64,000 nt of DNA from Sphingobacterium faecale (GCF_016746095.1 NZ_JAERTY010000004.1:248001-312000), one strand, 5' to 3'. Shown: positions 19,101 through 27,689, counted from the first letter of the stretch. A program made the numbers and translations. Notes: generated by a model from the letters alone, not told the origin.

Positions 19101-19846
19101 TTTTGATAACCCGTGTTAACCACGATATCTACCGTCTCGACTTCGGCACTCAGATCCTGAAGTACAATCGTCCCCATATTGGTAGACGCCGTCACTTCCA
19201 TGGATTTGTAGCCCAGACAAGAACACTCCAATTTTTGTCCGGCATCGACGGTCTGATTGAACTTAAAGTACCCCTGTTCATCGGTCACCGTACCTAATTC
19301 TGTTCCTTTGACACGGATACTAACCCCACGAACCGGCTTCCCCTGCGCATCTACGATACGGCCGGATACCTGTTTTTGCTGTACCTCCGCCAAAGCATTA
19401 ACTCTATTTGCCGTGTTGTTGGATACAACTCTCCCTTTTTCCTTGATTACGATGGTTTTATTATCAATTTCGTAGCTCAGATCTAGGCTGTTCAAAATCG
19501 AAACCAAAGCCTGATCCAGTGGCTTTTGCACGATATCGACCGATATCTTGGTATTCGGATCTACATCACGGGCAGACCATACGTAGTGGTATCCCGTCTG
19601 CTTGTTGATCGCCATAAAGACCTGGCGTACTGATGTTGACTTTGCCTTTAATGTAACTTGCTGAGCGATACCGCTGGCAGAAAGTTGCATCAGACAAAAC
19701 GTCATAAAAATCGAAGTCAATGACACTCGCATAATTCTTCTCCTCCATGTCCTACTACCTCTTAGCAGATGGTAGCAGACAACTTGTTTTAATCCCGCAA
19801 AATAACCCTTAGAGACAGGGGTATCTTGTCCATAATTTTCATACAT
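16166..19846 (-). CDS. SusC/RagA-type TonB-linked outer-membrane transporter with STN domain (second locus)
   Basis: 1226-aa TonB-dependent channel. A positively charged extension (1-40) precedes the hydrophobic signal segment (about 41-61, ending SASGIAQQ). STN domain at about 63-136, carboxypeptidase-regulatory domain at about 157-232, a TonB-box-like VDIVVNTGYQ near 240, the plug (IETMTVLKDASAASIYGVR) and a barrel ending SFGVSVGL. The STN domain fits direct control by the FecR and sigma genes just upstream. Confidence 0.93.
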   Translation of the reverse strand: MYENYGQDTPVSKGYFAGLKQVVCYHLLRGSRTWRRRIMRVSLTSIFMTFCLMQLSASGIAQQVTLKAKSTSVRQVFMAINKQTGYHYVWSARDVDPNTKISVDIVQKPLDQALVSILNSLDLSYEIDNKTIVIKEKGRVVSNNTANRVNALAEVQQKQVSGRIVDAQGKPVRGVSIRVKGTELGTVTDEQGYFKFNQTVDAGQKLECSCLGYKSMEVTASTNMGTIVLQDLSAEVETVDIVVNTGYQKISKERAAGSFAQITSKDMEGRLQTSFLERAEGLLPGMSLNLNTSLLNPQNKNNSVGIEVRGRATLNAEAAPLIVVDGMPYQGDLTALNPNDIETMTVLKDASAASIYGVRSSNGVIVITTKMGKEGPARIDYSNTLSFKGLPSKKYQNQMSSAELVDFQRQMFGYNSTDYSSIQKERYMNDVYLILHEHKAGMLSDAELESKLDAYRNRSRWDNMDEFLNGTIMDQQHNLSLSGGTDRYKYSYSLNYTQPGEYNKGRPVNKGIGFNVKNSVKLTDWMNVNLNVLGKNQKQDGDIGFNYYDNYVGGRASYFMLRNADGSPTQWYSDKSQFEIDRLNGLGLEDESYMPIEHVNKTHVNFFNKYLNINVGANFKLMKGLTFDLMYQTERTEGYKATTYAKDNNTVSRQINDATQIDKDGIIKRNVPQGAQLSERRNDINSYTLRGQLNYENTFGDKHDINVIAGAERRQINSRFTDLYKYGYDPSSLVYKGINEDLFGVNLKNTESLFGNYTLEKKEKGFEDLLDRFISFYANGSYTYNRNLTLSASIRMDQSNLFGTDVKNQYKPLWSVGALYKLPTFEQDWLDRLAVRMTYGVNGNVPKGNGPYLISQVNSRLNYFTGEMQAGITSPPNPSLRWERTDIFNFGIDVSVFNRLTASVDIYNKSTADLLGPTAVDPTLGWSVVNMNYGNMRNRGIEVALNAKVIQYDNFRWNSTLNFSYNKNEITNLYTQQSTPYSYYNTVQERVGKPIGSLYSIDYAGLDATGAPQARKADGTLVKTTQQLSVDDLIYNGTTIPPYSVAFRNGFDYKDFSLNFMFIFNGGHVMRSVRPEPLTKYPMLNYTANFDRLWLNYWRNPGDEVDADIGPRYMAGASNTVTDIYSAGDRFVERADYIKLRDISLSYNLPAKLVEKTPLRYVRITGQVMNAWRWAANKHNIDPEVWFGYGRTPDNLKLPEGYRPPDSPTRGVLAPVTYSFGVSVGL

Positions 19847-19936
19847 TTGATTAGGTTTTAAAAATTTGTTGTACTACAGTTTTAGGCCTTCGGGTAGAGG
19901 CGCCGCAATCGCTTCTACCTTACTTTCTTTTAAAAA

Positions 19937-21115
19937 TTATTTATCTTTTACATATATATTTCTGTCTTCATATCTGAATTTAATCTTTCCGGTTTTTTGC
20001 AACAACTCGAGGAGCTCTTTCAATTGGCCAAAACGAGGTACCATCACCTCAAACTTTTCCGCCTTTAAAGCTTCGTTCTCGATTCTAAAATCGACGTCAT
20101 ACCAGCGCCCTACCTGACGTAAGATCTCGTCCAGACGCTCCGAATTAAACACAAAGTCCCCGTCCTTCCAAGCCATTACCGCAGCCACATCGACCTTTGC
20201 TTTGTGCAACGAATTGCCCTGAACAATACCTTGCTCTCCGGGAGTCAATAAGAGCTGACCTTCGGCAGCAGTGATCTGAACCGAACCTTCCAGTAAGGTG
20301 GTATAGCTTCTTTGTTCCTCTTGATAAGACTTAACATTAAAATGGGTTCCCAAAACGGAAATCTCCTGACCATTGCTGGATATCCTAAATGGCTTTGCTT
20401 CTCCCGATTGCACGCTTTTTTCCTTGGACTTATGAGCTACCTCAAAATAGGCCTCTCCTGTCATGTCCACATGCCGCTCCTCTGCGTTTTCATGGTAAGC
20501 CAGACTGGTCTCAGCATTCAGCCATACCTTAGTGCCATCCGGAAGTGTCATCCGATACTGTCCTCCTCGTGGTGTACTCATTTCGAAAGACGAAAAATTA
20601 GTACTGGTAATGCCAGGTACTTTTTTTCCATCCTCGTATACAAGACCCTCGTTGATCAACAAGCCATCAGCGGCATCGCTCAAAGCTACCACCGTACCGT
20701 CGGCAAGCCGTATCGTTGCCTGGCTCGCCCCCGGCTGAATCGCCGCGATCGGCTCCTGCTGCGGCGTGGTCTCATCTTGATTGACGAAAAGTACCAAGCC
20801 TAGAATGATAACAACAGAAGCAGCCATATAGAAAAAATACCTCCATGGATATCCGCCTGAAAACCGGCTCGGATGGGAATCGACCTTCAACAAGGACTGC
20901 TGCTTTTCCCAAGCCTTTTCCACATCAAAACTTCGGAATAGCTCCAGGTCTCTGGACAATTGTTGCTTGTTCAATATCGCATCTAGCACAGCTTGGTTAT
21001 GCTCGTCTTCCAGTAGCCAAGCGTCCACCAATGCCTTTTCTTCCGCCGTCCATTCCCTGAGATGAGCCGCCGATAGAATATTTGTTATCTGCTGTGGATA
21101 TCTAACCATAATCAC
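19937..21115 (-). CDS. FecR-family anti-sigma factor
   Basis: 392-aa inner-membrane anti-sigma regulator. The N-terminal cytoplasmic domain (1-95) contains WTAEEKALVDAWLLEDEHNQ; one membrane segment lies at about 93-112 (YFFYMAASVVIILGLVLFV). The periplasmic FecR domain carries MSTPRGGQYRMTLPDGTKVW, GEAYFEVAH and VLGTHFNVKSY, and a DUF4974-type C-terminus follows (LDEILRQVGRWYDVDF). It should hold the sigma factor encoded 78 nt upstream until the SusC STN domain signals ligand. Confidence 0.94.
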   Translation of the reverse strand: MIMVRYPQQITNILSAAHLREWTAEEKALVDAWLLEDEHNQAVLDAILNKQQLSRDLELFRSFDVEKAWEKQQSLLKVDSHPSRFSGGYPWRYFFYMAASVVIILGLVLFVNQDETTPQQEPIAAIQPGASQATIRLADGTVVALSDAADGLLINEGLVYEDGKKVPGITSTNFSSFEMSTPRGGQYRMTLPDGTKVWLNAETSLAYHENAEERHVDMTGEAYFEVAHKSKEKSVQSGEAKPFRISSNGQEISVLGTHFNVKSYQEEQRSYTTLLEGSVQITAAEGQLLLTPGEQGIVQGNSLHKAKVDVAAVMAWKDGDFVFNSERLDEILRQVGRWYDVDFRIENEALKAEKFEVMVPRFGQLKELLELLQKTGKIKFRYEDRNIYVKDK

Positions 21116-21192
21116 CTTGTATAACAGAAAAAGGGATTGAAATCTCTAAAGAGTTTCTGAAAAGAATTACAAACAACTCGTAATCAACGCCT

Positions 21193-21774
21193 TTATTTTA
21201 CAGAACTGTATAGGATATCTGCAAAAAGAAGTGTAAAAACGAATAGCTGATCTTTGTTCAGCACATTACGGAGCAGCTGGACGCCACGCATTTTCTGATT
21301 GTAAACTGTACTGCTGCTGATCCCCAACTCGTCCGCTACTTCCTGGGGGGTATACCCCTCGATAAACAAGAGCTGTATCACCTTCTGACATTGATCCGGC
21401 AGGGTACCTATCGCCTGATGTATCTCCTGTATAGTCTCCATATAGATGATCTGTTGGGTCACTGGAAAATCTACCCAGTCTTGACTGTGCTGATAGCCTT
21501 CTTCCTTGATCCGCAATCTTTTTTCCTTATCTAACAGATTGAGTGCTGCATTCTTACAGCTGACATACAGGAAGGAACGCAGACTGTTAATTTCTGAAAA
21601 ATCAGCGCTTTTGTTCCACAGCTTCAAAAAGGTATCGTGAACGATCTCTTCTGTCACGAAGCTATTCAACCCCATTTTGGAGAGAAATAAGCAAAGAGGA
21701 CGATAGAAAAGATGAAAGATATGCTGGTAGGCTTCAGGGTTACCCGCCTGAAAATCCACAACTACCTGGTTCAT
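21193..21774 (-). CDS. ECF RNA polymerase sigma-70 factor
   Basis: ECF sigma factor (193 aa from Met at 21774) of the FecI/FecR-associated group. Region 2 is seen in FHLFYRPLCLFLSKMG and the following EEIVHDTFLKLW; region 4 in YTPQEVADELGISSSTVYNQ. The frame extends to a TTG at 21816, but that codon overlaps a TAnnTTTG -7 element (21814-21821), so transcription should start after it and the ATG at 21774 is the better start. It controls the FecR-SusC-SusD-thioredoxin genes that follow. Confidence 0.92.
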   Translation of the reverse strand: MNQVVVDFQAGNPEAYQHIFHLFYRPLCLFLSKMGLNSFVTEEIVHDTFLKLWNKSADFSEINSLRSFLYVSCKNAALNLLDKEKRLRIKEEGYQHSQDWVDFPVTQQIIYMETIQEIHQAIGTLPDQCQKVIQLLFIEGYTPQEVADELGISSSTVYNQKMRGVQLLRNVLNKDQLFVFTLLFADILYSSVK

Positions 21775-21813
21775 CTTATTATTTTCTAGGACTCTTTGCA
21801 CATCAAAATTCCC

Positions 21814-21821
21814 CAAATCTA
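21814..21821 (-). promoter_or_regulatory. Putative -7 element (TAGATTTG) of the ECF sigma gene
   Basis: Exact match to TAnnTTTG on the minus strand, 40 nt upstream of the chosen ATG. No TTTG is present at the expected -33 position, so it may need an activator. A 7-bp GC-rich inverted repeat (21856-21870) lies just upstream of where -33 would be. Confidence 0.5.
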
Positions 21822-21855
21822 AGAATTATAACGTAAAAAGATGTCTATTCGAGAC

Positions 21856-21878
21856 AGTTGCCCGGCAACTATTTTTTT
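21856..21878 (+). terminator. Orphan terminator-like hairpin on the plus strand
   Basis: AGTTGCC / GGCAACT inverted repeat (21856-21862 with 21864-21870, effective loop of three) followed by A and seven T (21872-21878). It has the shape of a plus-strand intrinsic terminator, but no plus-strand gene precedes it. It lies between the antiporter stop and the sigma promoter; it may instead be an operator or end an antisense transcript. Confidence 0.4.
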
Positions 21879-21899
21879 GGGGGAGTAGATTGCCCCCTC

Positions 21900-24170
21900 T
21901 TATTTCTTCTTGTCAATCAGCAATAAAGTCGATGGTGCATCCTTCAGCCAGGCGACTTCTTTGGCCACCAGCTCTTCCCAAACAGTGAGATGGATAAGCA
22001 TCAAATCCTGCTTTGCCAACATATCTGGGGTGATTTCCTGATCCGTATATATCACCAAATGGTTGGGAGCCTGTTGCTCCAATTGGCGCAGTCGCTCACG
22101 AAATACCTCATTGTTTTTCAATACATTCTTAAAATCAACAACAATGACCTGGGAGTCACTATTATGGATGAGTTTTTGGATATACGTCAGCAAGAATATA
22201 TCCTGGGGCTGAAAAACAGGAACGATCACCTGATCTACATGCATAAAGTTTTTGTCGATCAGAATACCTACAGCGGAGGTTACCCGTGCATTGATCTGAT
22301 CATTGCGGCTATAGGTCAAAAAAGGAGATTCGGCCTGTTTGACAGTATGCAGCAACCTTTCTGGATTAATAATACGTGAGGTAAAATCCAGGAACCGTCC
22401 CAAGATACTTCCTTCGTAGATAGACTCGCTCACGCCCAACAATAGGAGATCCGTATCTTCCTCGCGTGTGGTTTGGATAATCTCGGTATCGATATCTCCA
22501 GATATCTTAAACACGGAGGACATCGACTGCTCCAGTTTTTTGGCCACTTCTTTGATCTCTCTAAAAGTATCCTCTTCCTGCTCTTCGACCTCATAGTGAT
22601 GCAGCTCATTGGAGGGGGCGATATGTAGGGCCGTGATCACGGAATTGTCTTTGGATTGTGCAGTAAGACCATTCGCCAATCGGAAAAGGGATATACCGGT
22701 ACTGCTTTTCGCAAAGGAAAGAAGTATTTTAAACTTTGTTCTGTCCTGTATCCGGCTGCCGACCGCACTTTTCTTGGGCTTAAACAATCTATTGATAAGA
22801 TCGAGCGACGGACCTGTCATAAAAGTCGTCACCAAAGCCATCAATACCATCATGGAGAAGAGCTCGGCACTCAACACCCCCAGATCATACCCGATATTCA
22901 AGACGATCAATTCCATGAGGCCCCGGGTGTTCATCAACGCGCCAATGCTCAGGCTGTCCTTCCAGCTCTGTCCGACAAACCGCGCTGCCAGCGCACTGCC
23001 GACAAACTTGCCTACGACAGCAACTAGGATGATGACGCCTGCAATCAGCCAGTGCTCGACATCGTTGAGCAGACCGATCTGCGTACGTAAACCGGTAAAT
23101 ACAAAAAATAAAGGCAGCAGCAATAAGACTGCAACATCTTCTACCTTCTCGATAAACATCGAGCGGAAGCGACTGCTCTCCGGCATTATCGCTCCAGCCA
23201 TAAATGCTCCAAAAAGTGCATGTATGCCGATGACCTCCGTGGCGTATGCCGAAAGCAGGAGAACAATGAAAAAGATGGCGACTACTGGTTTGCCCAAGCT
23301 CTCCTTAGCGGAGTTCAACTCACCGATACGCAGTAAAAACGGACGGACTATCTTGATCATCACAAACACGTAGGCCACGGCCAAAAAAACGGTGTAGATC
23401 GCACTCGTGGCCGCGCCGGCCTTCACAATCGCAATAACCACAGCTAGGATACACCAAGCAGTAATATCATCTGCCGCTGCACAAGTGATGACCAAAGCAC
23501 CCAATTTGGATTTTTGAAGACCCCGTTCCTGGATAATCCGCGCCAAAACGGGAAATGCGGTAATACTTAAGGAAATCCCTATGAACAGACTGTAGGACAA
23601 GAACTCTACATTGGCCGGAGCATAGTGCTGATATAGAAAGTAGGCCAACCCTACCCCTAGCGTAAAGGGAATAACAATACTCGCATGCGATATCACGACG
23701 GCATCGTGTGCCTTATTCTTGAGCACGCTCAGATCGAGTTCCATACCGATAATAAACATGAATAGAATTAGTCCGATCTGGCTCAGAAATTGCAAATTGC
23801 TCAACGAATCTATCGGAAACAATACCGCCGAAACTTCTGGAAAATGTAGCCCAAGCAAGGAAGGTCCTAATATAATTCCGGCCAACATCTCCCCAATCAC
23901 GACGGGTTGCTTGATCTTAATACATATCCAGCCCATAATGCGAGCCGCAATGATAATAGTGACAATCTGCGCTAACAATATCGCCAAGGGGTGTCTGAGA
24001 CTGTGTTGGATAGAATCTACAAAATCCTGCCATGCACTCACACTGACTGCCTTACCGACGATAGCCTCGGTATCCTGTAACCGCGTACCTAGTACGATGA
24101 CACCATACATCACGGCCAACAGACCCCCGACCAAAACCACGTAGAATATCGTATTCTTATAATTCTTCAT
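21900..24170 (-). CDS. CPA2-type cation:proton antiporter with cytosolic tail
   Basis: 756-aa membrane protein of the monovalent cation:proton antiporter-2 family. After one N-terminal membrane segment and a short extracytoplasmic loop, about twelve membrane segments (residues about 60-455) carry typical features such as GEMLAGIILGPSLLG, FMFIIGMELDLS and the TCAAADDITAW motif with the paired acidic residues. The last 300 residues are soluble and resemble tandem universal-stress-like domains (ALHIAPSNELHHYEVEEQEED, TDLLLLGVSES). Roles in K+ or Na+ export and pH homeostasis are likely. The tail may bind nucleotides. Confidence 0.9.
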   Translation of the reverse strand: MKNYKNTIFYVVLVGGLLAVMYGVIVLGTRLQDTEAIVGKAVSVSAWQDFVDSIQHSLRHPLAILLAQIVTIIIAARIMGWICIKIKQPVVIGEMLAGIILGPSLLGLHFPEVSAVLFPIDSLSNLQFLSQIGLILFMFIIGMELDLSVLKNKAHDAVVISHASIVIPFTLGVGLAYFLYQHYAPANVEFLSYSLFIGISLSITAFPVLARIIQERGLQKSKLGALVITCAAADDITAWCILAVVIAIVKAGAATSAIYTVFLAVAYVFVMIKIVRPFLLRIGELNSAKESLGKPVVAIFFIVLLLSAYATEVIGIHALFGAFMAGAIMPESSRFRSMFIEKVEDVAVLLLLPLFFVFTGLRTQIGLLNDVEHWLIAGVIILVAVVGKFVGSALAARFVGQSWKDSLSIGALMNTRGLMELIVLNIGYDLGVLSAELFSMMVLMALVTTFMTGPSLDLINRLFKPKKSAVGSRIQDRTKFKILLSFAKSSTGISLFRLANGLTAQSKDNSVITALHIAPSNELHHYEVEEQEEDTFREIKEVAKKLEQSMSSVFKISGDIDTEIIQTTREEDTDLLLLGVSESIYEGSILGRFLDFTSRIINPERLLHTVKQAESPFLTYSRNDQINARVTSAVGILIDKNFMHVDQVIVPVFQPQDIFLLTYIQKLIHNSDSQVIVVDFKNVLKNNEVFRERLRQLEQQAPNHLVIYTDQEITPDMLAKQDLMLIHLTVWEELVAKEVAWLKDAPSTLLLIDKKK

Positions 24171-24204
24171 ATTATTATCCTGCTTGTGCTCCTCTAGTGA
24201 ATCA

Positions 24205-24212
24205 CAAAAATA
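24205..24212 (-). promoter_or_regulatory. Putative -7 element (TATTTTTG) of the antiporter gene
   Basis: Exact TAnnTTTG match on the minus strand, about 35 nt before the antiporter ATG. It lies in the 117-nt spacer after the LytTR gene, so the antiporter probably has its own promoter. Confidence 0.45.
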
Positions 24213-24287
24213 CCATTAAGTTGATGGAGCTTGGATACCTCGCAAGGTGTGGGTCAAAAAATGTAACAAGGCCGATAAAAAATGTAA

Positions 24288-25016
24288 CTAACCTCCTGCT
24301 GTGATCAATTCCATAAAGGTTTTGCGGTATGTTTCACTCAAGCCCAAGACCAAGGGCTTGTCCAGTTGGTCTTTTAGGGTGGTCACGATTTCTTCTGAAT
24401 TGAAGAACTTGACTATGCGCAAGGAGATGATCTCGCGCTTATTAATACGGACAAAACCAGACATAGGCAAGATAGCGAGCAAGCCACCGAAACTGATGTT
24501 TTTGACCATCACATCGGTATCGTCATCAAAAAAGAAAACCTTGTCTCTGCTGTCTACATCGGAATTGCGTATAAAGAGAATCCTGTCAAAGTGAATCAGT
24601 GCCTTGCCTTTGTCGGTGTTAAACTGCGCATATGGCTGCTCGGACACACTCTTGGAGACCTGTATCCTGACCTTGTCTATAGCCTGCTTAAGCCGCTGTA
24701 AAGAAATGGGTTTGGTGATGTAATCTACAGCATTGATATTGAAGGCTTCGCTCGCATATTGCTTATAAGCAGTCGCAAAAATTATCGGATACTCCTGAAG
24801 AATCTCGGCCAGATCAAAGCCTGTCAATTGCGGCATTTCGATATCCAAGATACAAAAATCGAACTCGAGTTTCTTGTACTCCCGCACGACGGCCAAAGGG
24901 TCGTTGAAGACCTTGACAATCTCCACATTTTCCACTTGGTCGAGTAATATCTTCAGAAATTTTAAACTGGGTATCTCGTCGTCGAGGATAATACACCGTA
25001 ATCTATTATGACTCAT
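24288..25016 (-). CDS. LytTR-family response regulator (divergent type)
   Basis: 242 aa from the ATG at 25016 (MSHNRLRCIILDDE). The frame runs 24 codons further upstream, but that part overlaps the kinase and lacks receiver sequence. Receiver domain: LDDE acidic pair, CILDIEMPQL phospho-acceptor Asp, DYITKPI Lys. The C-terminal LytTR-like domain is diverged (ILFIRNSDVDSRDKVFFFDD, SGFVRINKREIISL). It overlaps the kinase stop by 11 nt, so the two are translationally coupled. Confidence 0.9.
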   Translation of the reverse strand: MSHNRLRCIILDDEIPSLKFLKILLDQVENVEIVKVFNDPLAVVREYKKLEFDFCILDIEMPQLTGFDLAEILQEYPIIFATAYKQYASEAFNINAVDYITKPISLQRLKQAIDKVRIQVSKSVSEQPYAQFNTDKGKALIHFDRILFIRNSDVDSRDKVFFFDDDTDVMVKNISFGGLLAILPMSGFVRINKREIISLRIVKFFNSEEIVTTLKDQLDKPLVLGLSETYRKTFMELITAGG

Positions 25017-25737
25017 ATAATTGAATTTGCAAATAGGCGCTATAGATGTCGTTTTCGACAAACCGATGGAGTTCATGCCTTCCGGCATAATAGCGCATCA
25101 ACCGCTCTTCTAAAGCTTTACTGCCGATTCCTCCCTTTCTTTTGGCCAGTGGGGATTTCTTCGAAATCGTATTATTGACCGTAATCTCCAGTATTCCGTT
25201 TTCGAAGCTTATAGCGATCGCAATAAAAGAATTTGCACTTTGTATATCCGCATGCTTAAAGGCATTTTCGATCAGGTCAATGGTAATCAGGGGAATCATC
25301 ACGGGTGCCGAGAACAACGGTTCATGCTCTTCCTCTACGTCTACCTTGACTTGTATATCGAATAAAGGACTCAATTTTATTTTATTGATCTCGATCAGAT
25401 TGAGGGCAAATGCGACTTCTTCTTTGGGAGAGACTAACTTATTAGGGCTTTCATACAGCACATAGTCCAGTACCTGAGCCAACTTGTCCATCGTAAAGTA
25501 AGTTTGATAAGCGTGTGACAGGATGGCATTTAACGAATTCTTTAAGAGATGTGGGTTCAATTCGGTACGGTGTACATCATCCAATCGATCGTTTAACCGT
25601 TTGTAAATATCCTCTTGGCGCTTGCCTTCCAGTCTTATTCTCCGATTTTCACGACTTAAAAAGACGGCATACACCGCAAGTGTCCCCACTAGCGTCGCAA
25701 GGATAGCAACAAGGATATATAGCAGCTGTTCAGACAT
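25006..25737 (-). CDS. Minimal LytS-type histidine kinase
   Basis: 243-aa kinase with only one N-terminal membrane helix (about 4-28) and no sensor domain. The His_kinase block has a variant motif, ELNPHLLKNSLNAIL, where most members read NPHFLFN. An N-box is visible in IDLIENAFKHAD and a G-box in GGIGSKALEERL. The short length suggests sensing within the membrane or through a partner. It may regulate the adjacent antiporter, but the sequence alone cannot show this. Confidence 0.88.
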   Translation of the reverse strand: MSEQLLYILVAILATLVGTLAVYAVFLSRENRRIRLEGKRQEDIYKRLNDRLDDVHRTELNPHLLKNSLNAILSHAYQTYFTMDKLAQVLDYVLYESPNKLVSPKEEVAFALNLIEINKIKLSPLFDIQVKVDVEEEHEPLFSAPVMIPLITIDLIENAFKHADIQSANSFIAIAISFENGILEITVNNTISKKSPLAKRKGGIGSKALEERLMRYYAGRHELHRFVENDIYSAYLQIQLYES

Positions 25738-26023
25738 GTATAATGATACCGTTTAAGACTTGTTTTCCTTCAAACTTAGATAAAAAGCGGCATATTCCCG
25801 AATTTCAAAAGCAAAAACAGGCCCTGACCAAAACACATTTTACAAAACGCCCTTTTCCGCTGGAAGTTATTACATTTTTCGACCTACATGTTACATATTA
25901 TCGCAAGGCGTACCTTTTCTTTCTTAGATTATACGTAATTTAAGCATGCTTCAACAATAATTCGACAGGATTAATACACGTAACGGTACACTTTTGATGT
26001 CCCGTATTAAAATTTTAATAATC
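25738..26023 (+). other. Spacer of 286 nt between divergent genes
   Basis: Separates the minus-strand kinase from the small plus-strand gene at 26024. It contains a 66-codon frame (25743-25943) without recognisable protein features, and no clear promoter, terminator or repeat. Confidence 0.5.
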
Positions 26024-26242
26024 ATGGAAAAACTCATTTTTGAAACAAACATCAACACGCCCCAATTAGCACAAAAAGTACAAGATGCATTGCAGCGTAT
26101 CGCTAAGATTCGACACTGGAAGATTGATTTTGACTCGATCTACAACCTGTTGATTGTGGAAGGAATACGACTGGACCATACTGAAATAGTTTCCAGCCTC
26201 GCCACGCACGGTATTGAAGCTTCTCGGCTATACGAAGAGTAG
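26024..26242 (+). CDS. Small protein with ferredoxin-like (HMA-type) pattern, no metal cysteines
   Basis: 72 aa from the ATG at 26024 (MEKLIFETNI); the open frame starts ten codons earlier, but the AT-rich upstream part reads as leader. The alternation strand-helix-strand-strand-helix-strand (KLIFETNI, LAQKVQDALQRIA, HWKIDFD, NLLIVEGI, HTEIVSSLATHGI, EASRLYEE) looks like the heavy-metal-associated domain fold, but there is no CXXC. Such proteins occur singly in Sphingobacteriaceae; function unknown. Confidence 0.7.
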   Translation: MEKLIFETNINTPQLAQKVQDALQRIAKIRHWKIDFDSIYNLLIVEGIRLDHTEIVSSLATHGIEASRLYEE

Positions 26243-26325
26243 TGATTTACTGGAAGAACCCTCCTAAGCTATAAATCGTACAGACAATGTGATAAAATGT
26301 ACCTACAACTCCGCATGCCGTGTGC

Positions 26326-26333
26326 TATTTTTG
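26326..26333 (+). promoter_or_regulatory. Putative -7 element (TATTTTTG) of the amidohydrolase gene
   Basis: Exact TAnnTTTG match, 14 nt before the ATG at 26348. The leader would be under 12 nt. Confidence 0.45.
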
Positions 26334-26347
26334 TATAAAAACAGCAA

Positions 26348-27679
26348 ATGAACAGTGATCCTATAACGCGAAAAGACTTCATCCGGAGTTCAGCCCTTAC
26401 TGTAGCAGGTCTCACTATGGGACCTACCCTACTGGCGGCAGATCGCATACACAACGATAATACAGTCATGAATACAAAAAAACTGAAGTTAAAAAATGTT
26501 CGACTGGAGACTGGCTTTGAATACGAGGGCGATACGATTATCGCTACCAAGACGGCTCTCTTTGCCCTGGAGATCGAGAATGGCAGATTTACCAAGATAA
26601 GCGCTCAGCAGGAGGATATCGCCGATGCTATCGATGCCAAGGGAATGCTCTTGCTCCCCTCCTTCAAGGATATGCACATCCACTTGGACAAGACCTATTA
26701 CGGCGAGCGTTGGCAAGCTACCAGGAGAACGGGTGGAGGTGTCAAAGGTATGATAGCGCTCGAACAGCAGATATTGCCTTCGTTGCTGGAAAAATCGACG
26801 TACAAGGCGGAAAAACTTATCGAGCTCTTACAGTCGAAGGGAACCTCTTTTGCCCGCAGTCATGTCAATATAGAACCCACATCCAAGTTGGACTCTCTGA
26901 AGAATCTAGAGCAGGCATTACAAAACAAGAAGAACGGATTCGGTGCTGAACTGGTTGCTTTCCCACAGCACGGTGTGTTTTATACCGATACGGCCCCTTA
27001 CCTGCGGGAAGCCGCGAAGATGGATATTGACTTTATCGGTGGTGTAGACCCTTATTCTATAGATGGAGCTATCGAGAAGACGATGGACTTTACGGTACAA
27101 CTGGCACTGGACCATAATAAAGGAATCGATATACACTTGCATGAGTCTGGCGAATCTGGCTTAAAGACGGTAGAATATCTGATCCAAAAGGTGGAGGAAA
27201 ACCCGGTTTTAAAGGGTAAAACCTACCTCAGCCACGCTTTTGTACTAGGTCGTATCGACAGTACCAAACAGGAGGAACTCGCGGAAAAACTGGCGCACTC
27301 GAAGGTCGGTATAGTATCTACCGTCCCTTTTGGAGGGCTGACCATGCCTATTCCTGCTCTCTTAAAACATGGCGTCAATGTCTTATTGGGCAACGATAGC
27401 ATTGTAGATCACTGGAATACCTTTGGTAGTGGTAGCGTATTGCAAAAAGCTAATCTTGCTGCACAATTATATGGATATACCAGTGAGTTTGCGCTATCAC
27501 GCACCTTAAAATTAGCGACTGCAGGTATTGTGCCGCTGGATGACAAAGGGACAAAACAATGGCCTAATGTCGGGCAAGAGGCAGATGCTATACTTGTAAA
27601 TGCAACCTGTTCAGCGGAAGCTGTTTCTCGTATAGCAGACATTAAATCACTTATTTACAAAGGAAATATTGTATACTAA
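26348..27679 (+). CDS. Secreted amidohydrolase of the cytosine-deaminase-like family
   Basis: 443-aa metal-dependent hydrolase. The N-terminus looks like a signal peptide with TRKDFIRSSALTVAGL, related to a Tat signal but lacking the twin Arg. The amidohydrolase metal site is seen in DMHIHLDK (HxH), the HVNIEP region, GIDIHLHESG, LSHAF and LLGNDSIVDHW (the metal-binding Asp). The surrounding residues match CodA-like cytosine deaminases and related N-isopropylammelide-type hydrolases rather than dihydroorotases. The substrate is not predictable. The ankyrin lipoprotein follows after 10 nt, so they probably work together. Confidence 0.85.
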   Translation: MNSDPITRKDFIRSSALTVAGLTMGPTLLAADRIHNDNTVMNTKKLKLKNVRLETGFEYEGDTIIATKTALFALEIENGRFTKISAQQEDIADAIDAKGMLLLPSFKDMHIHLDKTYYGERWQATRRTGGGVKGMIALEQQILPSLLEKSTYKAEKLIELLQSKGTSFARSHVNIEPTSKLDSLKNLEQALQNKKNGFGAELVAFPQHGVFYTDTAPYLREAAKMDIDFIGGVDPYSIDGAIEKTMDFTVQLALDHNKGIDIHLHESGESGLKTVEYLIQKVEENPVLKGKTYLSHAFVLGRIDSTKQEELAEKLAHSKVGIVSTVPFGGLTMPIPALLKHGVNVLLGNDSIVDHWNTFGSGSVLQKANLAAQLYGYTSEFALSRTLKLATAGIVPLDDKGTKQWPNVGQEADAILVNATCSAEAVSRIADIKSLIYKGNIVY

Positions 27680-27689
27680 TCCCCGCGTT

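Noticed and set aside
25743..25943. 66-aa ORF in the spacer after the minimal LytS kinase
   Set aside because: Composition is not protein-like by eye and nothing in it resembles a domain; the spacer is AT-rich.
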